A stretch of DNA of 64,000 nucleotides from Roseovarius sp. (GCA_029212365.1 JARGOC010000009.1:1-64000); one strand, 5' to 3'; shown: positions 30,888-40,750, numbered from the stretch's first letter. Notes: a model not told the origin generated them from the letters alone. A program made the numbers and translations.

Positions 30888-31871
30888 TCACCCGTCTTTG
30901 ATGCCCAGGCTTGCCAGAAGTTGCGCCGCCGCCACAGCCGGGGTTGCCTCACCAGCCGCTACAATCGCACCCAGACGCGCCGTTTCAGCGCGCGCCTCAG
31001 TGGTTTCCAACTTGGCCAAAAGCGCATGACGCAACTCTTGCTCAAACCAATAGCGCGCCTGATCTGCCCGCCGGCCATCAAAAAACCCGGCGCCACGGCG
31101 CCACTCTGTCAGGGTTTGCATTTCCTCCCAGGCAGCCTTCAGGCCGTCCTCCTCCAGCGCTGAAACGGTCATGGCCTTGGGAAATCCGTCCGGGTCTTGC
31201 GGGCGCTTGCGCAGCAACCTGAGCGCACCGGCATAATCCGCACAGGTGCGCATGGCGGCCGCCTTCAGATCACCATCCGCCTTGTTCACCAGAATAATAT
31301 CCGCCATTTCCATAATGCCGCGTTTCACGCCCTGCAATTCGTCGCCGCCTGCCGGGGCCAGCAACAAGATGAACAGATCAGACATTTCAGCCACAACCGT
31401 TTCAGACTGGCCAACGCCCACCGTTTCAATCAACACGACATCAAAACCAGCGGCTTCGCACAAGGTCACCGCTTCGCGCGTGCGGCGCGCCACACCGCCC
31501 AAATGGGTTTGACTGGGCGAGGGGCGGATAAAGGCGTTTGGATCGCGGCTCAACCGGTCCATGCGGGTTTTATCGCCCAGGATCGACCCACCCGAGCGTG
31601 CTGAGCTGGGATCAACTGCCAAGACAGCCACGCGCAGCCCCTGTGCCGTCAGCATGGTGCCAAAGCTCTCAATGAATGTAGATTTGCCCACACCCGGTGT
31701 GCCGCTCAGCCCGATGCGCACCGCCTGACGGTCTGCTCGGCGCAGATGCTCCAGCAATGCAGCTGACAGTGTGCGATGATCCGCGCGGCTGCTCTCGATC
31801 AACGTAATTGCGCGCGCCAATGCCCGGCGCTCACCTTTGAGAACCTGTTCGCTCAGCTGATCAATATCCAT
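30888..31871 (-). CDS. meaB: methylmalonyl-CoA mutase-associated GTPase MeaB
   Basis: This 327-residue P-loop GTPase protects and reloads coenzyme B12 in methylmalonyl-CoA mutase. Walker A is GLSGTPGVGKST near residue 55, the switch region ETVGVGQSE, and NKADGD the base-specificity motif. The ATG at 31871 has AGGTGAG just upstream; the GTG at 31880 is less likely. The mutase gene is not in the window. It fits propionate metabolism, a plausible fate of some products of the catabolic locus, but that connection is inference. Confidence 0.94.
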   Translation of the reverse strand: MDIDQLSEQVLKGERRALARAITLIESSRADHRTLSAALLEHLRRADRQAVRIGLSGTPGVGKSTFIESFGTMLTAQGLRVAVLAVDPSSARSGGSILGDKTRMDRLSRDPNAFIRPSPSQTHLGGVARRTREAVTLCEAAGFDVVLIETVGVGQSETVVAEMSDLFILLLAPAGGDELQGVKRGIMEMADIILVNKADGDLKAAAMRTCADYAGALRLLRKRPQDPDGFPKAMTVSALEEDGLKAAWEEMQTLTEWRRGAGFFDGRRADQARYWFEQELRHALLAKLETTEARAETARLGAIVAAGEATPAVAAAQLLASLGIKDG

Positions 31872-31899
31872 CACGCTCACCTGTTGTCATTTGGTATCT

Positions 31900-32040
31900 T
31901 CATGCCTTGCCCGCCTGGCAAATGTCCAGTCCGCTAACCGCCCTTGTTTTGGCCCAGGCTTCACCATTCCAAAATACTTTTGTACCCACGCAATCCACAC
32001 ACGCCTTTTGCTGGGCGTGTTTTAGCGGGGCATAGGTCAT
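31900..32040 (-). CDS. possible small cysteine-containing protein
   Basis: A 46-residue frame starting MTYAPLKHAQQKACVDCVG, with AGAGG about 7 bp before the ATG. It has a CVDC pair and a third Cys near the end (LDICQAG). It sits in the divergent gap between meaB and hrpB, upstream of meaB on the same strand. There is no membrane segment or signal peptide. I do not recognise it, and it may be a chance frame; the ribosome binding site and cysteine pattern are the only support. Confidence 0.35.
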   Translation of the reverse strand: MTYAPLKHAQQKACVDCVGTKVFWNGEAWAKTRAVSGLDICQAGKA

Positions 32041-32084
32041 CGCGCCTCTGGTCAAATCGGGCGCACTCGCCGATAACCTTTGGT

Positions 32085-34532
32085 GTGAGCAATTCCCTTC
32101 CCATCCACAGCGCAATCCCCGCGTTGATCCAAGCCCTCAGGGACACAGGGCGCGCCGTATTGCAGGCGCCACCGGGGGCGGGCAAAACCACCGTTGTGCC
32201 ACTCGAGATGCTCAAAGCCGGGTTGGTCACGGGCCGTATCCTGATGCTGGAACCGCGCCGACTGGCTGCACGCGCCGCAGCCGAGCGGATGGCCGACACA
32301 TTGGGCGAAGCAATAGGTGAAACCGTCGGCTACCGCATTCGGGGTGAAACCAAAGTGGGTAAATCCACCCGCATCGAGGTGGTAACCGAAGGCATTCTGA
32401 CCCGTATGATCCAGTCAGACCCGGAGCTGACCGGTGTGAGCGCGGTCATTTTTGACGAATTCCATGAACGCTCGCTGAATGCTGATCTGGGATTGGCGCT
32501 GTGCCTGGAAATTGCGGGCGCCTTGCGTGATGATCTGATGCTGGTGGTGATGTCCGCCACGTTGGATGCAGCCCCGGTGGCCGATCTCATAAAGGCGCCC
32601 GTGATCACCTCACAGGGGCGCAGCTATCCAGTGGACATTCGCTGGCTTGATCGGCCCTTGCGCAAAGACACACGGTTTGAAAACGCGCTGGCTGATCTGG
32701 TTGTCCACGCCGTGGATGAATCCCGCGGCGGTGTTCTGGTCTTTCTGCCCGGCGAAGGCGAAATTCGCCGTGTCGCGGGGCTACTGAAGGACCGCCTGCC
32801 AGCTGACTGCCGCATGCGCCCTCTCTACGGCGCCCTGCCCTTTGCCGAGCAACGCGCCGCCATTCATCCCGATACACAGGCCCGCAAAATCGTACTGGCC
32901 ACCGCCATTGCCGAAACCTCCCTGACCATTCAGGACATCCGAGTGGTGGTGGATGGCGGCAAGGCGCGCCGGGCCCGGTTTGATCCCGGATCCGGCATGT
33001 CGCGGCTGATGACCGAACCCGTGACACGCGCCGAGGCCACCCAACGCACAGGCCGCGCAGGCCGGGTGGCGCAAGGCACCTGTTACCGCCTCTGGACCAA
33101 AGGGGCCGAAGGCGCTCTGGCCGCACATCCCCCCGCCGAAATTGAAGCCGCCGATCTGGCTGGGCTGGCGCTGGATATTGCCCTTTGGGGGGCCACACCT
33201 GCCGATCTGCCGTTGCTGACGCCCCCCAACCCCGGCACTTACAGCGAAGCACAAGCCTTGTTGCAGATGCTGGGTGCACTGGATGGGTCGGGCCGCATTA
33301 CCAGCCATGGCCGGGCACTGGCCGCGTTGCCACTGCATCCACGTCTGGCACATATGTTAGCGGTGGCGGGGCCTGATGCAGCACCCCTTGCCGCATTGCT
33401 GGCAGATCGTGACCCCCTGTCACGCGCTGCCCCGGTGGATCTTGCGCTGCGCCTTTCGGCTCTGAATGATCCGCGCGACTATGCTAACCGCCATCCTTGG
33501 CCCGCCAATCGCGGTGCAATTGAACGTATCAAATCCGAGTCGAAACGGCTGAGCCGACAAGCGAGACGTGCATGCAAAAGCACGATGAGCAGCGCTGAGA
33601 TGGCGGCGCTGGCTTATCCAGATCGCATTGGCCTGCGTCGCCCCGGAGATGAGCCGCGCTATGTTTTGTCAGGCGGTAAGGGGGCCATTTTGCCCCAGGG
33701 TGATCCACTGATCACCACCCGCTTGATTGTCGCCACCGATCTGGATGGCAACCCCCGCGAGGCCCGCATCCGTCAGGCAATCGCAATCTCAGAGGCCGAA
33801 CTGCGCGGGCTATATGGCGATCAGATCGCATGGCACGATATTTGCCAATGGGACAAACGCGAGCGCCGGGTAATGGCCCGGCGCCGCGAACAGTTTGGAG
33901 CGCTGACATTGGATGACCGCATCTGGAAAGATGCACCAAATGAAACAATCGCCCACGCCATGCTGGACGGCGTGCGTGACCTTGGCCTGACCTGGACTGA
34001 CGCCGCTCGCAGGTTTGTGGCCCGTGTGAGCCTTGCACGCGAGGCAGGCGAGGATTTGCCCGATATGTCGGATGCAGCCCTGCTGTCGGGTCTAAACGAT
34101 TGGTTATTGCCCTATCTGAGCGGCGTGAAAACCGCACAAGATTGGAAACGCTTTGACATGCTGGATGCGCTGCGCGCCCGGCTCAGCTGGGATCAGATGC
34201 AGCTGTTGGACCATCTCGCACCAGCGCATTTCACCACGCCTTTGGGCCGAAACATCCCAATTGATTACGCCGGCGATCACCCCCAGATCAGCCTGCGCCT
34301 ACAAGAAATGTTCGGCCAGACCACGCATCCGCTGGTGGGCAAGACCCCCCTGCGCGTGACGCTGTTGTCCCCGGCCAGCAAGCCTGTGCAAACCACATTG
34401 GATATCCCCGGATTCTGGGCCAGTTCTTATGGCGATGTGCGCAAGGATATGCGTGGCCGCTATCCCAAACACCCCTGGCCCGAAGACCCGACCCAAGCTG
34501 ATCCTACGTTGCGAGCAAAGCCCAGGCGCTAG
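32085..34532 (+). CDS. hrpB: ATP-dependent helicase HrpB
   Basis: This 815-residue DEAH/RHA-type helicase has motif I GAGKTT near residue 33, motif II DEFH (in IFDEFHERSLN), motif III MSATLD, and motif VI QRTGRAGR near 320, then the HrpB C-terminal domain. I chose the GTG at 32085 (reading MSNSLPIHSAIPALIQAL), which gives the normal family length and start; the frame upstream is unrelated sequence. HrpB is common in Proteobacteria but its RNA target is not established. Confidence 0.92.
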   Translation: MSNSLPIHSAIPALIQALRDTGRAVLQAPPGAGKTTVVPLEMLKAGLVTGRILMLEPRRLAARAAAERMADTLGEAIGETVGYRIRGETKVGKSTRIEVVTEGILTRMIQSDPELTGVSAVIFDEFHERSLNADLGLALCLEIAGALRDDLMLVVMSATLDAAPVADLIKAPVITSQGRSYPVDIRWLDRPLRKDTRFENALADLVVHAVDESRGGVLVFLPGEGEIRRVAGLLKDRLPADCRMRPLYGALPFAEQRAAIHPDTQARKIVLATAIAETSLTIQDIRVVVDGGKARRARFDPGSGMSRLMTEPVTRAEATQRTGRAGRVAQGTCYRLWTKGAEGALAAHPPAEIEAADLAGLALDIALWGATPADLPLLTPPNPGTYSEAQALLQMLGALDGSGRITSHGRALAALPLHPRLAHMLAVAGPDAAPLAALLADRDPLSRAAPVDLALRLSALNDPRDYANRHPWPANRGAIERIKSESKRLSRQARRACKSTMSSAEMAALAYPDRIGLRRPGDEPRYVLSGGKGAILPQGDPLITTRLIVATDLDGNPREARIRQAIAISEAELRGLYGDQIAWHDICQWDKRERRVMARRREQFGALTLDDRIWKDAPNETIAHAMLDGVRDLGLTWTDAARRFVARVSLAREAGEDLPDMSDAALLSGLNDWLLPYLSGVKTAQDWKRFDMLDALRARLSWDQMQLLDHLAPAHFTTPLGRNIPIDYAGDHPQISLRLQEMFGQTTHPLVGKTPLRVTLLSPASKPVQTTLDIPGFWASSYGDVRKDMRGRYPKHPWPEDPTQADPTLRAKPRR

Positions 34533-34801
34533 TCGGCATGAGAGCAAGATGCTGCCGTCAGCCCCTTCGAGACTGCCGACCCTTCAACCGATCACGCGCA
34601 TCCAACGTGCCATCATGAAACGACCCGACCCATTTATCTCAGGGCATTTTTTGGATTGCCATACGTCAGCTCAAAAATCCGGTGATGCATCCGAAACAGA
34701 ATATACGTAGATCAGCCGCCACCGCTAAATGGATCAGTACCTAGCTAACGAAAGGAAACGTTTCAATCGACACATCCCACGAGTTCCAGCGGCAACGCCT
34801 C
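34533..34801. other. intergenic region between hrpB and the coiled-coil gene
   Basis: The two flanking genes converge here. No gene is seen. The only notable element is a 10-bp palindrome GAAACGTTTC at 34755-34764, without a nearby promoter it could control. No T-tailed hairpin was identified. Confidence 0.4.
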
Positions 34802-35128
34802 TTAGCTCGCCGCACGCCGCTCCAGTTCCGAGCGCATCTGCTCAGCCTCATAGCGCGCCTCGCGCAAACCTTCCATGGTGGCGGCAAGTTCAGCTTCGGT
34901 CTGGCTTAACTGGTTGGTCAGCTCGGCCTCACGCTGTTGCAAATAGGTGATGGCCTGATCGCGGGTTTCTTCAGCTTCGTGCAGTTCTTGTGCCATGCGC
35001 TCCAACTCGCCCACATCCGAGCCCGAGACACGGATAAATTTGTGGATCAGCCAATTCGCAAACCAGCCCATGCAGAACGCCACAAACAAAACGATGGCCG
35101 TGGCAATGATAAACTCAGTTCTGTTCAT
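34802..35128 (-). CDS. membrane-anchored coiled-coil protein
   Basis: A 108-residue protein with one N-terminal membrane segment (IIATAIVLFVAFCMGWFANWL, split here from its flanks) followed by a continuous coiled coil from about residue 40 to the end, rich in Glu, Gln, Leu and Arg. Its start overlaps the 3' end of the OmpA-family gene by 14 bp, so the two are co-translated. It may be a small envelope scaffold working with that protein. No specific family recognised. Confidence 0.75.
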   Translation of the reverse strand: MNRTEFIIATAIVLFVAFCMGWFANWLIHKFIRVSGSDVGELERMAQELHEAEETRDQAITYLQQREAELTNQLSQTEAELAATMEGLREARYEAEQMRSELERRAAS

Positions 35129-37043
35129 CTGTGCTGTCTTCTTCCGTCTCAGGCTGGGTTTCGGCTGGGGTCTGTGCCCCTTCTTCTACCGGATCAGCCA
35201 GGCTTTCAAGAGTTGTTTGCTCGTCTTTGATCGGCTCAGGGCGGATCAGTTTAAACTCGATCCGGCGGTTGGCTTCACGGCCTGCGTCGGTCTTATTGTC
35301 GGCGATGGGTGTGCTTTCACCATATCCCTTGGAATTGATCGAGCTGGTCAAAACCCGGCGCGCGCGTAACTCGTCCAGAATGGCTCGGGCGCGCTTCTGA
35401 CTAAGCTGCTGGTTCATCTCTTCACGGCCCTGACTATCTGTGTGACCACCGATTTCCATACGGATATCACCACATTTCTTCAGAATTTCAGCAATGTCAT
35501 CCATGATCGCTGCGCCATTGGCATCCATATTGGATGATCCCGGCTCAAAACTGATTTTCCGCTCAACCTGTACCTGTGCAATCAAGGCCTCGCATTCATC
35601 CGGCGTGGGCAGGCCCAGCACCGGGTCGAGGGCCTTTTTATATTTTACATTGATCTCAAACTGATCACCGTCGCCCAGTTTATCTGACAAAAAACCGGCA
35701 ATCATTGTGCTGGCATCTTTGCGGCCGGTATTGCCTGTCACATCCACCAGATCCGGTGTGATCGTCACCGCCCCATTCGACAGATACGACAGCGCCTCAA
35801 GCCCGGCCAATACGCGCAGCGGCCAGTCATCGGGCAGTTCTTCGGCGATACGGGCCGTTGTATGCACACCGTCCGAAGAAAACCGCGCCTTGGCAAAGCT
35901 ATCGACGGTGTCGCGCATGAATTCGCTGCCAACTCGTCCGCGGATTTGCACCTGCCCTTCGGGCGACAAAGTGGCAACAAATTCGGGCACTTCGGGCGCT
36001 GAATTATCAATCGGAGGGGGTAGTGTTGAATGCAGGGCAAACACATCAGGCAGGGTGTTTTCCAATTTACCGACCACCGTATCAAACACGCTTTGTGGCG
36101 TGCCTTGCAGCGCATTTAGTGAAATGTCTGCATCCGAAAATGTCACGCTGCCTCCGCCCAGCTCACCCAAAGCCGCAATCGACAGTTCAACCGCCTTTGC
36201 CCAATTGGGTGAGGGCACGCCAAGGCCGATCACACAGTCGGGGCGGGCCTTGAGGCCCAATTTACCGGCCGCCGCCAAAATTGTTGTTCGGGCGGCTTCT
36301 GTATCTGCGGTGCAGGCATCAAATCGGCCCTGATCATTCTCATAGACGAAGCGCAACGTGTAGGGCGTGACCACGGGGCGCGGCGCAGAAATGTTTAATG
36401 ATAAACGCACATCATCAGGCACCGATCGCGCCAGCTTGATCTCGGTTGCACGCTTTTCTGCGGGGCTGTCGGTCATGGCGGTGATCTCAACCCGGCTGGC
36501 ATCCACCGAAATCTTGGTGCGAGGCAATGACTTGAGCGAGCGCACAGCGTACTCAAGCGCCACATCCCAGGTTTCGGGATGCTGGTAATCGGCGACATCC
36601 AGCAGATCAGCCACCTCATCTCCACCCGAGGCTTTGCGAATACTTTCCAACAGCTCTTCGCGATCGGTGCTGGCTGGCACTAGGCCAATCAGAGAAATAC
36701 CACTGCCGTTGCGCAGGATCTCAACCGAAAATCGTGGGGGGGCGATGACGGCGCTGTCTTCTACCAGCATTTGGTCAATCACCCGTGCGACATCAACCAC
36801 TGTACCGGCTGTTGACAGGGCCTTGAACCTTGTCGCTTCGGTGGGTGCGGTGCCACCAAGGAACACCTGCAAGCCATCGGCATCCACTTCGGCCCAGGTC
36901 AGGCCCTTATTGTCCAGCTGTTCCAACACGCTTTGGCGCGAATGATCCTCGATCACAGTGACAGAAAACTGCGCCACCACCAGACATAACACCGCGGCCA
37001 CCATAAAGGCCGCGCCGATAGCAAAGATCGAAGACAATCGCAT
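35115..37043 (-). CDS. OmpA-family protein with BON-like repeats
   Basis: A 642-residue envelope protein. An uncleaved or cleavable N-terminal hydrophobic segment (residues 5-27) leads into a periplasmic region with several BON-like alpha/beta repeats (about 45-490). The OmpA/MotB peptidoglycan-binding domain lies near 500-610, with EIGGHTDSQGREEMNQQLSQ and EANRRIEFKL; its Asp and Arg bind diaminopimelate in the cell wall. A disordered acidic tail follows. The layout suggests a link between inner membrane and peptidoglycan. Confidence 0.87.
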   Translation of the reverse strand: MRLSSIFAIGAAFMVAAVLCLVVAQFSVTVIEDHSRQSVLEQLDNKGLTWAEVDADGLQVFLGGTAPTEATRFKALSTAGTVVDVARVIDQMLVEDSAVIAPPRFSVEILRNGSGISLIGLVPASTDREELLESIRKASGGDEVADLLDVADYQHPETWDVALEYAVRSLKSLPRTKISVDASRVEITAMTDSPAEKRATEIKLARSVPDDVRLSLNISAPRPVVTPYTLRFVYENDQGRFDACTADTEAARTTILAAAGKLGLKARPDCVIGLGVPSPNWAKAVELSIAALGELGGGSVTFSDADISLNALQGTPQSVFDTVVGKLENTLPDVFALHSTLPPPIDNSAPEVPEFVATLSPEGQVQIRGRVGSEFMRDTVDSFAKARFSSDGVHTTARIAEELPDDWPLRVLAGLEALSYLSNGAVTITPDLVDVTGNTGRKDASTMIAGFLSDKLGDGDQFEINVKYKKALDPVLGLPTPDECEALIAQVQVERKISFEPGSSNMDANGAAIMDDIAEILKKCGDIRMEIGGHTDSQGREEMNQQLSQKRARAILDELRARRVLTSSINSKGYGESTPIADNKTDAGREANRRIEFKLIRPEPIKDEQTTLESLADPVEEGAQTPAETQPETEEDSTDEQN

Positions 37044-37104
37044 AAATCATATCGCGTCTTGTTGTTCCCTCGGTGTGTTTAGGCCCAGTCGCCCCCAAGT
37101 GCAA

Positions 37105-38070
37105 TCACAGCAGCATGGCAATGGCGAAAAACGGCAAGGGCAGCAGTGCTGCATCCCGGTTTGAGCGGAACAATCGCAAAAGCAACGGGTTATCCGATGT
37201 ATCTAATTGCCTGAGTTGCCATGTCAGATGTGCCCCCAGCGCCCAAGGCCCGAGCAGAGCAATCAACATAGCAAACGGATGGCCACCCTTGGCCGCAAGG
37301 ATAACCGCGACCATCATCAAAAGCACTGTCAGCACCAAAAACCGACGCAGCCAGGCCCCCGGATTATCACCAAACAGAAGGGCGGTCGATTTCACGCCGA
37401 TCAGCGCGTCATCCTCTGTGTCCTGATAGGCATAGACCGTGTCATAAAACAGCGTCCAGGCAATGCCCGCCAAATACAGAACAACCGCCGGGGCCTCTAG
37501 TGTGCCAGTATGGGCCACCCAAGCCAGCAAAGCCCCCCAGTTGAACGCCAGCCCCAAAAAGGCCTGCGGCCACCAGGTGAACCGCTTGGCAAAGGGATAG
37601 ATGCACACCGGGACCAATGAAATAACGCCCAGCAAGATCGCCATAGAATTGAATGTCAGCAAAATCAGCAACGCCACCAGTGCCTGTACCACCAACCAGA
37701 CCAACGCCTGTTTTGCGCTCACCTGCCCTGAGGGTATTGGCCGTGATGCTGTGCGCTCGACCGAACCGTCATAGTGACGATCCGCGATGTCGTTCCAGGT
37801 GCAGCCAGCGCCGCGCATCAAAAAGGCCCCGATCGCACAGCCCCCAAAGATCCACAAATCATGCCAACCGGCGCGCCCGTCATGCAGCATCGCCAGCAAC
37901 AGCCCCCACCAACACGGCAACAAAAGCAGCCATGTGCCAATCGGGCGGTCCGCCCGGCTGAGGCGCAGATAGGGGCGGGTGACGCGCGGCGCAAGCCGAT
38001 CAACCCAATTGCCGCGCACAGCATCAGCCACTTGGCCTGTGGCCTCTGGCGTCTGGTCACTCTCGGTCAT
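37105..38070 (-). CDS. ubiA: 4-hydroxybenzoate octaprenyltransferase
   Basis: This 321-residue membrane enzyme prenylates 4-hydroxybenzoate in ubiquinone synthesis. It shows the first Asp-rich motif in TWNDIADRHYDGSVERTASRP (shown here as the family NDxxDxxxD site, near residue 100) and the second in YDTVYAYQDTEDD near 220, with about eight to nine membrane segments. The ATG at 38070 (MTESDQTPEATG) is preferred over 38094. It diverges from rsmE, a neighbour it keeps in Rhodobacterales. Confidence 0.95.
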   Translation of the reverse strand: MTESDQTPEATGQVADAVRGNWVDRLAPRVTRPYLRLSRADRPIGTWLLLLPCWWGLLLAMLHDGRAGWHDLWIFGGCAIGAFLMRGAGCTWNDIADRHYDGSVERTASRPIPSGQVSAKQALVWLVVQALVALLILLTFNSMAILLGVISLVPVCIYPFAKRFTWWPQAFLGLAFNWGALLAWVAHTGTLEAPAVVLYLAGIAWTLFYDTVYAYQDTEDDALIGVKSTALLFGDNPGAWLRRFLVLTVLLMMVAVILAAKGGHPFAMLIALLGPWALGAHLTWQLRQLDTSDNPLLLRLFRSNRDAALLPLPFFAIAMLL

Positions 38071-38081
38071 ATGTTGGCCCC

Positions 38082-38816
38082 ATGGCAGATGCAAAAGTCA
38101 GGCTTTATGTAGATCACGATCTGGGGGAAGGGCAATCCGTTCCTCTGGCGCGCGACCAAGCGCATTACCTGTTTGGGGTGATGCGTCTGGGCGTGGGCGA
38201 CAGCGTGAAGCTGTTCAACGGGCGGGTCGGTGAATGGCTGGCGCGTGTGGTTGAGGCTGGCAAACGTGGCGGCGCTCTGGAATGCACAGCGCAATCGCGC
38301 CCACAAATGAACCCACCTGATCTGTGGCTGCTGTTTGCCCCGATCAAGAAGGCGCGCACAGATTTTATTGTCGAAAAGGCCACCGAAATGGGGGCCTCCC
38401 GCATCAGCCCGGTGCAGACCCAGTTTACCAATGCCGAGCGTATCCGCCGTGACCGCCTGCAAGCCCATGCCGTCGAAGCGGCGGAACAATGCGGAGGCAC
38501 CTTTGTACCCGCAGTGGACGATCTGCAAAAGCTGGACACGGTGCTGTCTACCTGGCCGCACGACCGCCAGTTGATGTTTTGTGATGAAGCACTGGCCGAC
38601 GGCACCCCTGCCCCCGGCCTGATCCCTGCAGGCAACACCAACAAATGGGCCATCCTGATCGGTCCTGAGGGCGGCTTTTGCGAGGCAGAGCGCACCCGGC
38701 TGCACAAGCTACCTTTTGCGCACCCCATCCGCCTTGGCCCCCGCATCCTGAGGGCTGACACAGCGGCTGTGGCAGCACTGACTTTGTGGCAACACACGCT
38801 GGGGGATTGGACATGA
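38082..38816 (+). CDS. rsmE: 16S rRNA (uracil(1498)-N(3))-methyltransferase
   Basis: This 244-residue SPOUT-fold enzyme methylates U1498 in 16S rRNA. It has the N-terminal PUA-like domain, then FAPIKKARTDFIVEKATEMG, and the knotted SAM site made by LIGPEGGF and LGPRILRADTAA. Only 11 bp separate its start from the divergent ubiA start. Its stop overlaps the next gene by ATGA. Confidence 0.95.
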   Translation: MADAKVRLYVDHDLGEGQSVPLARDQAHYLFGVMRLGVGDSVKLFNGRVGEWLARVVEAGKRGGALECTAQSRPQMNPPDLWLLFAPIKKARTDFIVEKATEMGASRISPVQTQFTNAERIRRDRLQAHAVEAAEQCGGTFVPAVDDLQKLDTVLSTWPHDRQLMFCDEALADGTPAPGLIPAGNTNKWAILIGPEGGFCEAERTRLHKLPFAHPIRLGPRILRADTAAVAALTLWQHTLGDWT

Positions 38817-39340
38817 GCTTTGTGCGCCCCGAGGCGGCCTCTGCACTGTATCGGTGGCGCGAAACGCTGGTGGGTGGCTCCGTTACGGCGTTTGGTGTTT
38901 GGTCGGCATTAAGCACACATGGCATCATGACCTGGATTGGCTGGGGTTTAACCATGGCCGGGCTGGTATTGGTGGCGGCCGGCATCCAGCGCGCCCGGTT
39001 TCGCATTTCCGGTCAGGGCCCCGGAATGGTGCGTATCACAGAAGGTCAGATTACCTATTTCGGGCCTTTGACGGGCGGCGCTGTTGCCCTGTCCGAACTG
39101 CGCCAGATCCAACTGGATCCAACTGGCAAGCCCGCGCATTGGGTATTATCCCAAGCAGGGCAAACCGATCTGGCCATTCCCCTAACCTCGGATGGAGCCG
39201 ACGGGTTGTTTGACGTCTTTGCCAGCCTGCCGGGTATGCGCACTGAGTTCATGCTCGCGCAGATGAAGCGCTCCGACGGCGCTGCGATTGTCATCTGGGA
39301 ACGGGCACAACATCAAACGCCCAAGCTTGTATCCCGGTAG
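38813..39340 (+). CDS. hypothetical membrane protein coupled to rsmE
   Basis: A 175-residue protein started at the ATG overlapping the rsmE stop. Two hydrophobic segments lie at about 20-65 (including GGSVTAFGVWSAL and LTMAGLVLVAAGI), followed by a cytoplasmic domain of about 110 residues that looks like a small PH-like beta domain (GMVRITEGQITYFGP). Function unknown. In many relatives gshA follows rsmE; it is absent here. Confidence 0.75.
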   Translation: MSFVRPEAASALYRWRETLVGGSVTAFGVWSALSTHGIMTWIGWGLTMAGLVLVAAGIQRARFRISGQGPGMVRITEGQITYFGPLTGGAVALSELRQIQLDPTGKPAHWVLSQAGQTDLAIPLTSDGADGLFDVFASLPGMRTEFMLAQMKRSDGAAIVIWERAQHQTPKLVSR

Positions 39341-39370
39341 GCCCCAAAGCCCCGCGTCAAGCAAATCACG

Positions 39371-39536
39371 CAACACCTGCATCAGTGGTGTTGCCCGAAA
39401 CGCCCTCTCGATAAAGGGAGAGCGCCCCAAATGCTCATGAGGATCACCGTTAGATTTCGGCGGCCATTGTCAGCTTTGTAACGGGTGTGATCCCGCCGAT
39501 GGCCTCAAAGGCCATGGAACCTTAATGAAGGTTCCA
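39371..39536. terminator. hairpins between the rsmE unit and the enamidase gene
   Basis: Two perfect stems are seen in the convergent gap. CAACACC at 39371-39377 pairs with GGTGTTG at 39387-39393. TGGAACCTT at 39515-39523 pairs with AAGGTTCCA at 39528-39536 around an AATG loop. A further short hairpin, GGCCTCAAAGGCC, is at 39501-39513. They lie downstream of both convergent genes. T tracts are weak, so terminator function is likely but not certain. Confidence 0.5.
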
Positions 39537-39552
39537 ATAGCCCTTGCCAGTG

Positions 39553-40719
39553 TCAAACCACTTCGGGCAGCCGCATTGCTGGGGGCGTGTTGCGGCTGTT
39601 CAAGCTGGTGACAACCCCGTCGATGATCGTCATGCCCACACCCGGTAGGTTGCCCAGTTGCACGGACTCCAGCATGTTTTTGCCGGGCGCGTGTTGGGCC
39701 TGATCCATCAGCACAAAGTCGGCGCATTTACCCACCTCAATGATACCGGTGTCCAGTTCGCGTTGCCGCGAGGTGTTGCCATTGGCAAAGCAGAAAGCGA
39801 TTTCCGCCGCTACATTTCCAAGGCTGGATAACATTGCGACCATGCGCAGGATGCCCAAGGGTTGCACCCCTGATCCCGCAGGTCCGTCCGTGCCCAGAAT
39901 AACCTGATCCAGCTTGCCCAATTCGCGGGCGGTGTTCACCGCTAGAATACCTGCGCGTTCATTGCCATTGTGGACAATCTCAAACGCGGATTGGCAGCTT
40001 TCGCACAGGCAGATGATCTGATCATCCGGCAGCGCAGAATGCCCGCCATTGATATGGCCAATCACATCTGTGCCGGTTTCAATCACCATGTCCGCATCAA
40101 TCAGGCCCGATCCGGGGATTGATGGGCCGCCGGTGTGTATGGTGCTTTGGATGCCATATTTGCGCGCCCAATCCACCATCTGGCGCGCGGTCTTGCCATC
40201 CTTAACGGACCCAAGGCCAACCTCGCCCAGCAGCTTGACACCCGCCTCGGCCAGTTCCTTGAAATCTTCTTCAACCATGCCATGTTCGATCACGGGTGCG
40301 CCTGCGTGGACTTTCATACCCGAGGGGCGGAAATTTTCGTACCAACGCTGCGAGGCAATGGCCATCGCCTTGAGGCCCACCACGTCCTTAGGGCGCCCCG
40401 GCATATGCACTTCACCCGCCGAGATCAGCGTGGTGACGCCGCCATGCAGGGTGCTGTCGATCCAATGCAGCTGTTGCTGACGTGGGGTGTAATCACCCAC
40501 AACCGGGTGAATATGGCTGTCGATCAGACCCGGCGCCAACGTAACGCCCTGGGCATCAACCGTGGTGGTGGCCCCCTCGCAATCCAGATCTTTTTCAGCG
40601 CCCCAAGCGTGGATTTTGCCATCAATAGCAATCAGGCAATCGCCGTCCAGGATGGGGACGGCCATATCCCCCGATAAGATCATACCAATGTTGCGAATGA
40701 CGAGTTTCTTGGTGTCCAT
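39553..40719 (-). CDS. enamidase-like amidohydrolase (6-oxo-1,4,5,6-tetrahydronicotinate hydrolase)
   Basis: This 388-residue amidohydrolase-superfamily enzyme matches, from memory, the enamidase of Eubacterium barkeri nicotinate fermentation along its whole length. That includes GDYTPRQ, LHGGVTTLISAG, PGRPKDVVG, the HTGG and HINGG metal-site loops, and the C-terminal SRNTPPAMR. Metal ligands visible are His69 and His71 (DSHIHP), Glu166 (GEVGLG), His195, His222 and Asp278 (GTDGP). Enamidase hydrolyses 6-oxo-tetrahydronicotinate to 2-formylglutarate and ammonia. It diverges from the MarR gene, with a shared operator-like site 32 bp before its ATG, and belongs functionally with the hydroxylase and reductase genes at 46.4-51.5 kb. 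Confidence 0.85.
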   Translation of the reverse strand: MDTKKLVIRNIGMILSGDMAVPILDGDCLIAIDGKIHAWGAEKDLDCEGATTTVDAQGVTLAPGLIDSHIHPVVGDYTPRQQQLHWIDSTLHGGVTTLISAGEVHMPGRPKDVVGLKAMAIASQRWYENFRPSGMKVHAGAPVIEHGMVEEDFKELAEAGVKLLGEVGLGSVKDGKTARQMVDWARKYGIQSTIHTGGPSIPGSGLIDADMVIETGTDVIGHINGGHSALPDDQIICLCESCQSAFEIVHNGNERAGILAVNTARELGKLDQVILGTDGPAGSGVQPLGILRMVAMLSSLGNVAAEIAFCFANGNTSRQRELDTGIIEVGKCADFVLMDQAQHAPGKNMLESVQLGNLPGVGMTIIDGVVTSLNSRNTPPAMRLPEVV

Positions 40720-40750
40720 CTGATCAGGCGCCCTCTTGCCAATTGTGTCA

